Of a DNA stretch of 64,000 nt, positions 35,898 to 48,980 are shown piece after piece. The position numbers and the translations under genes were made by a program. The notes under the pieces are model-generated. The model was not told the DNA's origin. It saw nothing but the letters and a program-made list of their open reading frames with translations, and did not search any database. Numbering within the stretch: the first letter of the stretch is position 1; each line of letters opens with the position of its first letter. This DNA comes from Myxococcales bacterium (lineage in GTDB: Bacteria; Myxococcota; Polyangia; Nannocystales; Nannocystaceae), in NCBI GenBank assembly GCA_016793465.1, contig JAEUJW010000036.1:124001-188000 (forward strand), read 5' to 3'.

Positions 35898-36501
35898 GCC
35901 CGGGGCCGACGCACCGAGCGCCAGCCTGAGCGCGGCGTTGAAGCCGGCGGCGGCGAGGGTCTTGATGCGGACGACCTGGAACGGATCCCTGAGCGAGAGG
36001 CGCTGGGTCAGGTTGTTGTCGAACGCCCAGCACAGGCACGCGCCGGCGATCGCAAGGGCGCCGAGGGGATCGACCGCGAGCTCGCCCGGCGCGAGCCGGA
36101 GGACCAGCGCGCCGAGCAGGATGCAGGTCGCCGCCAGCGCCGCGCGGCGGCCGAAGTGCTCGCCGAACAGGGTGGCCGCGAGGACGATCGTGCACGGCGC
36201 CTCGAGGTTGAGGAGCAACGAGCCGGCGGTGCCGCTGACGCGCGACAGCCCGAGCATCAGCAGCAGCGGTCCGGTGACACCGCCGCAGCGACGGGAGGTC
36301 GGCGCGGGCGAGCGGCGCCTCGCGGGTGCCCGGACGCGCGAGGCGGTAGAGCAGCAGCCCGAGGCCAGCGCCGAGGTAGAGCAGGCCGGCGAGGAGCTGC
36401 GGGGATACCTCGGCGAGTAGCAGCTTCGACAGCGGCGCGCTGGCCCCGAAGCTGAGCGCGGCGAGCAGGCCGAGGATCGCGCCGTGCCGCTGGTTGGTCA
36501 C
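35898..36501 (-). pseudogene. EamA/DMT transporter remnant, frameshifted and truncated
   Basis: From a GTG at 36501 (overlapping the RND remnant's stop) the frame reads LGLLAALSFGASAPLSKLLL and LLAGLLYLGAGLGLLLYRLA, the first EamA helices. It shifts frame near 36,280; the second frame continues MLGLSRVSGTAGSLLLNLEA, with the EamA signature to LALGASAPG near 35,898, where homology stops. At least the last quarter is missing. Inactive drug/metabolite exporter, once in an operon with the RND gene. Confidence 0.75.
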
Positions 36502-37113
36502 AGCAGGGCCTCTCGCGGCGGTTCGCGGTGGAAGCGGGCGTAGAGGGCCGGGACGACGAACATATTGAGGGCGGTCGAGGAGGCGAGGCCGCAGAGGATG
36601 ACGATCGCCATCGGCGCCTGGATCTCGCTGCCGGGCACGCCGGCGGACAGCGCGAGCGGGACGAGGCCGAGCCCGGCGGCGAGCGCGGTCATCAGGATCG
36701 GGGCCAGGCGCTCGAGCGCCGCCTGCTCGACGGCGTCGCGGAGCGCGATGCCCGGGCGCTCGGCGAGCAGGTGGCGTGCGGCGCACGGCCTCGAGGTCGG
36801 CCACCGCGGCCGGGTCGAGCTTCACGACCAGATCGAAGCTGCGCTGACCCTCGAGCACCTGCGAGACGATCCGGCCGGTGAACGCCGTCTCCATGGCGCG
36901 GGCAACGTCCGCGGTGCGCAGGCCGTGGCGGGCGAGCGCGGTGCGGTCGAGGCGGACGGTGATCTGCGGGATGTCGGTCTGCTGCTCGACCGAGAGGTCG
37001 ACCAGGCCGAGGACGTCTTGAATGATTGCCTCGACGCGGGCGGCGATCCGGCGCAGCTCGTAGAGGTCGTCGCCGAAGATTTTAATTGCGATGTTGGCCC
37101 GCGTGCCGACAGC
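36498..37113 (-). pseudogene. Remnant of a third heavy-metal RND pump
   Basis: Two pieces of a CusA/CzcA-like protein are joined out of register. One is the porter piece GTRANIAIKIFGDDLYEL to [14 protein letters not shown] (37113-36790). The other is the last 90 residues [20 protein letters not shown] to [10 protein letters not shown] (36770-36498). The region between, several hundred codons with TM segments, is deleted, and the N-terminal half is lost upstream, where the sequence changes to the promoter of the gene at 37257. Confidence 0.75.
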
Positions 37114-37127
37114 CCATGGGGCTCTCG

Positions 37128-37154
37128 CCTTCTACTACGGTTCGTAGTAGAAGG
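37128..37154. promoter_or_regulatory. BlaI-type operator 6
   Basis: CCTTCTACTACG-GTT-CGTAGTAGAAGG, perfect 12-bp arms, core CTACTA-N7-TAGTAG at 37132-37150. It sits between the dead RND fragment and the MYXO-CTERM protein gene. Confidence 0.8.
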
Positions 37155-37256
37155 GAACCGATGTCCGGTTCTCCCCTTCATTCCGCGACGCGCTCCTGGC
37201 GCACCCTGCGTAGCCGGGGCCCTCTGCCCGAATCTCGTCGAAAAGGGGTCTCGCGC

Positions 37257-38459
37257 GTGATCGGCCGCATCACCTTGCTCGGAGCTCTGCTCCTCCCGGC
37301 GGCCGCGCTGGCGGGCAACGGCACGCACCCCCGGACGCCGGTGAGCTGGAATCCCCGACCGCCGTGCATGACCATCGTCGACCGCACGGTCTCGCCCGAG
37401 CTCGAGTTCACGTACACGATCCCCTACGAGGACCTGCGTCCGGCCGATGCCGTGGACGAGGTCGACGACAGCCGCCAGCACCAGTTCCTCGCCTTCTGCC
37501 GATCGCACAGCGTACAGGAGTATCTGCCGGTGTGGCTCTCCGACGCTGACGTCGTCGCGGCCGACGCCAAGGGGTTGGTCGACGCGATGACGGTGACGAC
37601 CGACGACGTGTTCGACACGAGCCCGGACTGGGCGAACTGCTTTGTCCGGATCACCGCCGACGACCAGCGACGCGTCATCACGTTCGCCGAGACCAGTATG
37701 CCGGTCGTCTGGGACACCACCGGGCTGCCGGTCGGGCCGTATGTGATCGACGGCTACACCTGGGAGCCGCCCGGCAACCTGTTCTCGCTGCGTCCGGGAG
37801 TCGTGAAGGTGATCGACGATCCCGATCCCGCGATGAGCCCGCCCGCCCTGGCGATCAGCAACCAGATCGGCGAGGAGATCGTGTGGCAGGCCGAGCAGCT
37901 CAAGCTGTTCGGATGCCTCAGCGCGATGGACGGGTCGACCATCACCGGCTACTGGGCCGCCACCGACAACCCCGAGCAGCCGCTCGAATGGCAGAGCTTC
38001 GAAGCGGACACGCCGGTGTCCGGTGACGAGTTCGAGCTGATGTTCAGCCCGCCGCCCGAGGCGATCGGCCAGATCGTGCTCCGTATCGACATCAAGGATC
38101 CGATGGACCGCGTGTTCACGGCGCACATGGACCTGCTCGCGTCGGTGCTGCCCGGGAGCCCTCCGACCTCGGACGGTGACACCTGCGACAGCGACAGCGC
38201 GGGCTTCATCGCCATGCCTGGCTGCGGCGGGACCGACGACGGCTCGACCGGCATCGGCAGCAGCGGCGGTGAGAACCCCACGACGACCACGGACTCCCCG
38301 ACGGGAACTGCGGGCGCCGGCAGCTCGAGCGAAGGGTCGACCGGTGCCATGGAGACGCCGACCTCGACCGACGGGTGCGCCTGCACGACTGGCTCACCCG
38401 GCAGTGCGCTCGTCGGTCTTCTCTTGATGTGGCCCTTTTGCCGCCGCAGGTGCCGTTGA
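37257..38459 (+). CDS. Secreted MYXO-CTERM-like protein of unknown function
   Basis: About 400 residues. The GTG at 37257 was preferred because AAAAGGGG precedes it and a clean signal peptide (ITLLGALLLPAAALA) follows at once; an ATG at 37161 would add 32 residues. The body (30-300) is beta-rich without a recognised family. Then a Gly/Ser/Thr linker and the MYXO-CTERM-like tail: GCACTTG, a hydrophobic stretch and RRRCR. It lies behind BlaI-type operator 6, so it is a candidate regulon member. It is probably exported and released or anchored at the surface. Confidence 0.7.
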   Translation: MIGRITLLGALLLPAAALAGNGTHPRTPVSWNPRPPCMTIVDRTVSPELEFTYTIPYEDLRPADAVDEVDDSRQHQFLAFCRSHSVQEYLPVWLSDADVVAADAKGLVDAMTVTTDDVFDTSPDWANCFVRITADDQRRVITFAETSMPVVWDTTGLPVGPYVIDGYTWEPPGNLFSLRPGVVKVIDDPDPAMSPPALAISNQIGEEIVWQAEQLKLFGCLSAMDGSTITGYWAATDNPEQPLEWQSFEADTPVSGDEFELMFSPPPEAIGQIVLRIDIKDPMDRVFTAHMDLLASVLPGSPPTSDGDTCDSDSAGFIAMPGCGGTDDGSTGIGSSGGENPTTTTDSPTGTAGAGSSSEGSTGAMETPTSTDGCACTTGSPGSALVGLLLMWPFCRRRCR

Positions 38460-38540
38460 GGCATCTTGATCGAGCTCATTTGCGCGCGAACTCAGGGAGT
38501 GCATGCAGAGCGTGCATTCATAACGCCGAGAAATGGCCAC

Positions 38541-40637
38541 GTGCAAAATCGTCGAGCGAAACAGGCTGGCCTGCGGACAGCAACGGTGATGGTGACGGTA
38601 CTCGGCAACACATCCCTGGTACGCGCCCACGAGCCCGGCCCGGCAACAACGCCGGTGCAGCCCGGCAAGAAGCTGCCGCGCTACGCCACGATCGTGGAGT
38701 CCCGGCGGCCGCCACTACTGGCCTCACAGCGGGTGATCGGCGCGCGCGAGCTGTCGGTCGCTCCCCGGCGACGCTCGGCCGACGACTTGCTCCGTTTGGT
38801 TCCCGGTGTCTTCCTTAGCCAGCACGGCTCGGAGGGAAAGGGGCAACAGATCTTCTTACGCGGGTTCGATGCGGTGCATGGGCAAGACGTCGAAGTGACG
38901 GTCGCCGGCATCCCGATCAACGAGTTGTCCAACATCCACGGCCAGGGCTACATCGACCTCAACTTCGTGATCCCCGAGGTCGTGCGTCAAGTATCGGCGA
39001 GTAAAGGGCCGTTCCTGCTCAACCAGGGCAATTTCGCCAACGCTGGCACCATCCGCTTCGACCTCGGAGTCGACCCGGCCAACCGTGGGACCCGTACCAG
39101 CTACGAGTTCGGTAGCACCCTGCGCCACCGCGGTGTCGTCGTCCTTGCGCCGAAGCAACTCCGGCGGGAGAACTTCGTCGCGTTCGAGGCGATGCATGAC
39201 CGTGGGTTCGCAGCCGGTCGCAGGGCCAGCCGTGCGTCGAGCATCGGCCAGGTACGGCTGGTCGACAGCAAAGAGTACGGACACCTCGACCTCTTCGGCA
39301 CCGGCTACTACGCGAAGTTCAGCTCGCCCGGCGCGGTGACGGCGACGGACGTCGCCGATGGGTCGGTACCGTTCGCGGGCGCGTACCAGAACGACTGGGG
39401 CGGCAGCTCGATCCGCGGGATCGCCAGCCTGCGCCACGAGATCGACGTGGGCCGCGGGAAGCTCGACCAGCGGCTCTACGGGCAGATTCGGCGCTTCGAC
39501 ATCCTCGAGAATTTTACCGGATACCTACAGGACGCCGTCCGTGGCGACCGCCGGCTGCAGACACACGACTTCCTGTCCGCCGGCTACCAGATCGAGTACA
39601 CACGGCCGATCGTCGACTCCCTGGTGCTCGTCGCCGGTGGGGCATGGCAGGGCGACCGAGTGGCCCAACGCGACGAGCAGGTCGACGCCAATCACGGCGT
39701 CGTCAGCAAAAACTGGGACCTCGGCGTCGGGCAGAACCAGGCACATGCGCGCACCGGGTTGCGCTGGCGACCGTCGGACTGGTTCTACACGGAGGGCGGG
39801 GCGCGGGTCGACATGTTCGCGTACGACGTGATCGACCACGTTCGGGACGACGCGCGCACGAAGAAGGTGCTGGCCCGGGTGTCGCCGCGGCTGCTGACCT
39901 CGTTTCGAATCTCAGAGCGCTGGTCGCTGTTCGCGTCTTACGGGCGGGGCTTTCGCGCGCCCGAGGCGCGATCGATCCTCGGCGGCAAGGTAACGCCCTC
40001 AGACGTCGAGCTCGACCGTTACAAAGGGGGTACCCCGCGGATCTTCCCGTCCGACGCGGTGGAAGTCGGCGGCCGATTCACGGGGCGCAAGTACTTCTAT
40101 GCGGGCGTCGCTCTGTTCGGGACGTGGGTCGACCGCGAGCTCGTGTTCGATCATGTGTCGGCCGTCAATCTCGAGCTCAACAAGACCCGCCGGCTCGGCG
40201 CCGAGGTCGACCTTGGCGTACGGCCCACAGAGTGGCTCGAGCTGCGCCAGGATCTCACGCTCGCGCACGGGCGGTTCGTCGCCTCGGGCGCCCCGATCCC
40301 CGGGGCTCCCCCGCTGCTGAGCGCGACGACCCTGACGCTGATTCACCCGCGGGGGTACCGGGCGGGTGCGCGCCTCCAGGTCGTCGGCTCGCGAGCGTTG
40401 CCTTACGGGGCCCGCTCGGCGACCTACGCCTTGCTCGATCTGAGCGTGGGCTATCGTACCGGCCCCTTGCAGCTCGACATACAGATCGACAACGCGACCA
40501 ACGCGCAGTGGAAGGAAGGCGAATACCACTATGCGAGCTGGTGGGACAAGGACGAACCACGCAGCACGCTCCCCTCGCTGAAATTCATTGCCGGACCACC
40601 CCTGACCGTACGAACCGCGACGACCTTGTGGTTTTGA
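38541..40637 (+). CDS. TonB-dependent outer-membrane receptor
   Basis: About 698 residues from the GTG at 38541 (the frame is open from a TTG at 38466). The plug domain is clear: RSADDLLRLVPGVFLSQHG, QQIFLRGFDA, a DVEVTVAGIPINE strand and the SASKGPFLLNQGNFA block. A 22-strand-type barrel follows (LRHRGVVVLAPKQ; ASYGRGFRAPEARSI), with alternating strands to the final aromatic residue F. The substrate is unknown. Two lipoproteins with a common GWTV fold follow within 16 bp. In a metal island it could import a metal or a metallophore, and the neighbours may be its surface partners. Confidence 0.85.
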   Translation: MQNRRAKQAGLRTATVMVTVLGNTSLVRAHEPGPATTPVQPGKKLPRYATIVESRRPPLLASQRVIGARELSVAPRRRSADDLLRLVPGVFLSQHGSEGKGQQIFLRGFDAVHGQDVEVTVAGIPINELSNIHGQGYIDLNFVIPEVVRQVSASKGPFLLNQGNFANAGTIRFDLGVDPANRGTRTSYEFGSTLRHRGVVVLAPKQLRRENFVAFEAMHDRGFAAGRRASRASSIGQVRLVDSKEYGHLDLFGTGYYAKFSSPGAVTATDVADGSVPFAGAYQNDWGGSSIRGIASLRHEIDVGRGKLDQRLYGQIRRFDILENFTGYLQDAVRGDRRLQTHDFLSAGYQIEYTRPIVDSLVLVAGGAWQGDRVAQRDEQVDANHGVVSKNWDLGVGQNQAHARTGLRWRPSDWFYTEGGARVDMFAYDVIDHVRDDARTKKVLARVSPRLLTSFRISERWSLFASYGRGFRAPEARSILGGKVTPSDVELDRYKGGTPRIFPSDAVEVGGRFTGRKYFYAGVALFGTWVDRELVFDHVSAVNLELNKTRRLGAEVDLGVRPTEWLELRQDLTLAHGRFVASGAPIPGAPPLLSATTLTLIHPRGYRAGARLQVVGSRALPYGARSATYALLDLSVGYRTGPLQLDIQIDNATNAQWKEGEYHYASWWDKDEPRSTLPSLKFIAGPPLTVRTATTLWF

Positions 40638-40652
40638 GAACACGGAGAACCA

Positions 40653-41417
40653 ATGAAACACACTCGAATGATATTCCTTTTCACCGCCGCGTCGGCGTGT
40701 ACGCCCAGCCAGGAGGCGGTACGCGTCCAGCTCCCGGTGACGATCGACGCCTCGACCATCACCGATTCGACCAACGAGGAGGGGTGGACGGTGACCATGG
40801 ACACGGCCCGGATCGCCGTGACCGACATGCAATTTACAATTCAGGGCGAGATGCACGGCGTGACCGCGTGGCTCGGCGACTGGCTGATCTCCCGCGCATG
40901 GGCCCACCCGGGCCACTACGCAGGCGGTAACGTTACCGGCGAGCTCACGGGTACGTTCATCTTCGACTGGTTCGGTCATGACGGTATGATGCTCGGTTCG
41001 GCCGACATGCTGGTCGGCGACTACAATGGCATGAACTTCACGTTCCGCGCCGCGGACGATGGAGACGGCCTCGCTGCGAACGACCCGCTGCTCGGGCACA
41101 CCGCCCACTTCGGCGGGATCGCACGCAAAGGCGGCGAGGAGGTGATGTTCACCGCCGTGCTGGACATCAACGCCGGGACGCAGATGGTCGGTGCGCCCTT
41201 CGAGCTGGCGCTCGCGGATGACACCGAGGCGACGATCGCCTTTCAACTCGAGCCCACCGACCCCGTCGAGATGAAATCGATGTTCGACGGCCTCGACTTT
41301 GGCGCGCTCGATGACGACGCGGATGGCGTGGTGGCGATCGAACCCGGCAGCGAAGCAGCCAACGTGTTTCGTCGGACGCTCCAGTCCCATATCCACTACC
41401 AAGCGGAGGCGCAGTGA
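40653..41417 (+). CDS. Lipoprotein downstream of the TonB receptor
   Basis: 254 residues, lipobox ASAC at 13-16. Beta-rich; it contains the motif EGWTVTMDTARIAVTDMQF, also present in the next gene (GWTVHFDRFLINVGQIEI), so the two share a fold. A cluster of His and Met (WAHPGHY; FGHDGMMLGSADM; GHTAHF) could bind copper or another soft metal. The end has an Asp-rich loop (DDDADGVVAIE). Family not recognised. In an operon with the TonB receptor. Confidence 0.65.
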   Translation: MKHTRMIFLFTAASACTPSQEAVRVQLPVTIDASTITDSTNEEGWTVTMDTARIAVTDMQFTIQGEMHGVTAWLGDWLISRAWAHPGHYAGGNVTGELTGTFIFDWFGHDGMMLGSADMLVGDYNGMNFTFRAADDGDGLAANDPLLGHTAHFGGIARKGGEEVMFTAVLDINAGTQMVGAPFELALADDTEATIAFQLEPTDPVEMKSMFDGLDFGALDDDADGVVAIEPGSEAANVFRRTLQSHIHYQAEAQ

Positions 41418-41418
41418 C

Positions 41419-42246
41419 ATGACCGTGATGAAAATGTCGATGGTGTTCGGAGGAGCTCTCTTGACCTTGGGCTGCGAGGCCGGAGGCGGCGCGGGGGCCC
41501 AGCTCTCGGTTCGTGCATGGGGCGAGGAGTACATCGAGGAGGGCATCCCGGCCGACGTGTTCAACGATGGCTGGACGGTGCACTTCGATCGTTTCCTGAT
41601 CAACGTCGGACAGATCGAGATCGGAGAGGTCGAGGGGGCGCCGGCGTTCGATGTGCCGCAGTTTCAGATCCATGACCTGGCGATGGCATCGAACGGTAAG
41701 GGCCAACTCCTGGCTCAGGACGAGGTCCCGGCCGGGATCTACGCAAACACGCAATACCGGATCTACCCGGCGGACGGAGACTCCACCGCTGGCAACGCGG
41801 CCGCCCCCGACGTGAAGATGATGCAGGATGGTAGCTACTCCGTCTTCGTCGCCGGTTCGGCGAACAAGGGCGCCGTGACCAAGACCTTCGCGTGGGGGTT
41901 CAACACCCGGACGGTCTACTCGCACTGTCAGTCGCAGGCCGTGATCGAGGCCGGCGCGCCTGCCACGGTGCAGATCACCATCCATGGCGACCACATGTTC
42001 TACGACGACCTGTACTCCGAGACGCCGATGGTCCTCTTCGGGCTCTACGCCCAAGCTGATGACGACGGGGATGCCGACGGCGTCATCACCCGGGAGGAGC
42101 TCGAAGCCATCGACCTGCGACCGCTTCCGAACTATCAGGTCGGCAGTACGGGCATCACAGACCTGTGGCACTTCATCGAGCACCTGACGACGTCGCTCGG
42201 TCACATCGATGGCGAGGGCCACTGCATGAACGAACGCGAGTCATAA
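41419..42246 (+). CDS. Lipoprotein with GWTV fold and EF-hand-like loop
   Basis: 275 residues. The ATG at 41419 starts one base after the previous stop, behind CGGAGG. Lipobox LTLGC. It shares the GWTV...I-V-x-x-I-x-I block with its upstream neighbour. Near residue 215 it has an EF-hand-like calcium loop (DDDGDADGVITREEL), and His residues near the end (HFIEHLTTSLGHIDGEGH). Probably a surface or periplasmic partner of the TonB receptor at 38541. Confidence 0.65.
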   Translation: MTVMKMSMVFGGALLTLGCEAGGGAGAQLSVRAWGEEYIEEGIPADVFNDGWTVHFDRFLINVGQIEIGEVEGAPAFDVPQFQIHDLAMASNGKGQLLAQDEVPAGIYANTQYRIYPADGDSTAGNAAAPDVKMMQDGSYSVFVAGSANKGAVTKTFAWGFNTRTVYSHCQSQAVIEAGAPATVQITIHGDHMFYDDLYSETPMVLFGLYAQADDDGDADGVITREELEAIDLRPLPNYQVGSTGITDLWHFIEHLTTSLGHIDGEGHCMNERES

Positions 42247-42485
42247 CGTCGTTCCCGGGCGTACTGTAGCCACCTCGACGTGGACGATCGCCGACCCGGT
42301 CGCCGCGCACCCCGCCACCCACCCTGGCAGTCCGTGGGTCGCGGAGGGCCGTCGCGCGAAGATGAACGCCCGCCACCTGCCCGGTCTCCCGCAGGCGCAG
42401 ACGTGACAAAAGGCCATGATTTGCCCCACAGGTGGCGTCCTGGCCGATTGCGAGCCGATTCGCGCCCCTGGTACACTGCGGGTCC

Positions 42486-42881
42486 GTGCCGCGAACACAC
42501 GACATCCCCAGCGCTCTGCGCGCAGCGACTGTCTGGTTGCTGATGGTGGTGTCCATGTTCCTTGGCCCCGTGTCGGTGTTCGCGGCCGGCCCGGCGGCCT
42601 GTGGCGATGCCTGTCCCTGTGACGAGGCCGACGACGACGACATCGGCGACGAGCGATCCACCGACGATCACGAGCACGGCACCCCTGTCGACGAGGAGTG
42701 CCCCAAGGGCTGCCCCGGTTGCCACGCCAGTCCCGGTGTCGCGCTGACTCCGCTCGAGTGTTCGTTGCCGACGTCACCGCTCTCGTCGTCGACCCCTGAC
42801 CTCATGCCCCGCGACGCCTCCGCCACAGGTGTCTGTACGGGCGTGTTTCGACCGCCGCGCTCGCAACACCGTACGCATTAG
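42486..42881 (+). CDS. Small secreted Cys-rich protein heading the second RND operon
   Basis: 131 residues from the GTG at 42486. Signal-like segment VWLLMVVSMFLGPVSVFA. The mature part has paired Cys (CGDACPC; CPKGCPGCHA), an Asp/His-rich stretch (DDDDIGDERSTDDHEHG) and a Ser/Pro tail ending GVFRPPRSQHRTH. It probably binds metal. Small Cys/His proteins of this sort often head RND metal-efflux operons, as here. The preceding 240 bp (42247-42485) hold no gene and should contain the promoter. Confidence 0.55.
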   Translation: MPRTHDIPSALRAATVWLLMVVSMFLGPVSVFAAGPAACGDACPCDEADDDDIGDERSTDDHEHGTPVDEECPKGCPGCHASPGVALTPLECSLPTSPLSSSTPDLMPRDASATGVCTGVFRPPRSQHRTH

Positions 42882-42959
42882 TTCGGTGTTGGGCGAGCAT
42901 TGCTCGCCCTGGTGAGGATAGGCCGCGCCGTCGCGGCCCCTGTTTGCGAGAGCTCGTTC

Positions 42960-43339
42960 ATGGTCCACACACTGGTTCGATCCGTCATCCTGTCCACCGT
43001 CACCCTGTTCGGCTGCAGCCAGCCGAAGCAGGAGGACGCAGGGCAGAAGTCCCAACCCACCACTCCGGCGGCCGCCGAGGCGAAGCGCGCGGTCGATCCG
43101 AAGCCGGCGCCCGGCCCCGAGCACGCGGCCGCCGGTGTGAAGCCCGGCTCCCATGAGGACTGGTGCGGTGAGCATCAGGTCCCCGAGTCGCTGTGCACTC
43201 GCTGCAATCCCTCGCTGATCGCCGCGTTCAAGGCCAGCAACGACTGGTGCGTGGAGCACGACCTCCCCGAGTCGCAGTGCAAGATCTGCAACCCGGATTT
43301 AAAAATCGTCCGTCCGCCGCCCGCCGGCGAGGCGAAGCC

Positions 43340-43343
<4 letters not shown>
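42960..43343 (+). CDS. Lipoprotein with two Cys/His repeats
   Basis: 127 residues, lipobox TLFGC. After a Pro/Ala linker come two units of the pattern C-x2-H-x-x-P-E-S-x-C-x2-C-N-P (WCGEHQVPESLCTRCNP; WCVEHDLPESQCKICNP). Each offers three Cys and one His, as in small zinc-ribbon-like sites. The same unit occurs six times in the next protein. The stop overlaps the GTG start of the adaptor gene (GTGA). Likely a periplasmic metal-binding helper for the pump. Confidence 0.7.
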
Positions 43344-48146
<4,803 letters not shown>

Positions 48147-48172
48147 CGGGGACCGGCTCGTGCTGGTCGGGC

Positions 48173-48784
48173 TCACGTGCAGCTCCTCCGCTCGGCAAAT
48201 GCCTGCCGAGACACCTGGACGGCCCCGCTCAACGCCAGACCGGCCATGATGGCCGCCACGACGATGTCAGGCCACGGGCTCTCCGCGAAGAACACGAAGC
48301 TCGCGGCGACAAGGACGGCGAGGTTGCCGAGCACGTCGTTGCGCGTGCACAACCAGACCGACCGCATGTTGCTGTCGCCTTCCCGGTAGCGGTAAAGCAT
48401 GGCAGCGACGGTGATGTTCGCCAGCATCGCCGTCACGCCCACGACGCCCATGGCCTCCGCCGCCGGCACGGTCCCTCGGATGGCATTGAGGACCACTGCC
48501 GCGATCACCCAAAGACCGAAAAAGCCCATGCTCGCTGCCTTGACCAGGGCAGCACCCGCGCGCACCCGGAGCGAATAACCGAGGACGAACAGGCTGAGGG
48601 CGTAATTCCCGGCGTCCCCGAGGAAGTCGAGCGCGTCGGCCTGTAGCGAGACGGAGCCGGCCAGGACGCCCGCCCCGAGTTCCACCGCGAACATCGCCGC
48701 GTTGATCGCGAGCGCGGCCCATAAAACGCGTCGGTACCGCGGCCCCACTGAGACATTCTTGTTCGCGCAACAGTCCTTCCCCAT
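48173..48784 (-). CDS. CDF-family cation exporter
   Basis: 203 residues. Short cation diffusion facilitator: N-terminal CC (MGKDCCANKN), then RYRRVLWAALAINAAMFAVE, the metal-binding TM2 segment SVSLQADALDFLGDAGNY (D-x3-D) and the TM5 motif TRNDVLGNLAVL. It lacks the long cytoplasmic C-terminal domain, as in other members of this short subfamily. It exports Zn, Cd, Co or similar ions to the periplasm. A MerR-type promoter with 19-bp spacing lies directly upstream. It converges with the RND gene (26 bp between stops). Confidence 0.85.
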   Translation of the reverse strand: MGKDCCANKNVSVGPRYRRVLWAALAINAAMFAVELGAGVLAGSVSLQADALDFLGDAGNYALSLFVLGYSLRVRAGAALVKAASMGFFGLWVIAAVVLNAIRGTVPAAEAMGVVGVTAMLANITVAAMLYRYREGDSNMRSVWLCTRNDVLGNLAVLVAASFVFFAESPWPDIVVAAIMAGLALSGAVQVSRQAFAERRSCT

Positions 48785-48814
48785 GTTCGACCCCTTCGGC
48801 TCAGTCGTGGTTGA

Positions 48815-48845
48815 AGGCTAAAGTCTGTAGTGACTACAGAGTCAA
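48815..48845 (-). promoter_or_regulatory. MerR-type promoter with 19-bp spacer
   Basis: On the leftward strand: -35 TTGACT (48845-48840), exactly 19 bp, -10 TAGCCT (48820-48815). The spacer holds the palindrome CTGTAGT-G-ACTACAG (48825-48839). The long spacer with a central dyad is the hallmark of ZntR/CadR/PbrR-type promoters, and it points at the CDF gene. No merR gene is found beside it. Confidence 0.85.
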
Positions 48846-48930
48846 TGAAGAACGGCTGTGAGCCGGCACACCGCTGAACTCGTCGTCCGCTCCGTCAGAT
48901 CTGCGAGGCCAAGCCGAGCAGACGGTCGCG

Positions 48931-48953
48931 CCCAGTGCCACAAGGGCACTGGG
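48931..48953. terminator. Hairpin after the recombinase gene
   Basis: CCCAGTGCC-ACAAG-GGCACTGGG, perfect 9-bp arms, 27 bp beyond the recombinase stop. Either a T-less terminator or part of the attachment region. Confidence 0.4.
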
Positions 48954-48980
48954 GGCGGCCCGGGGTGCCAACCCAGCGCG

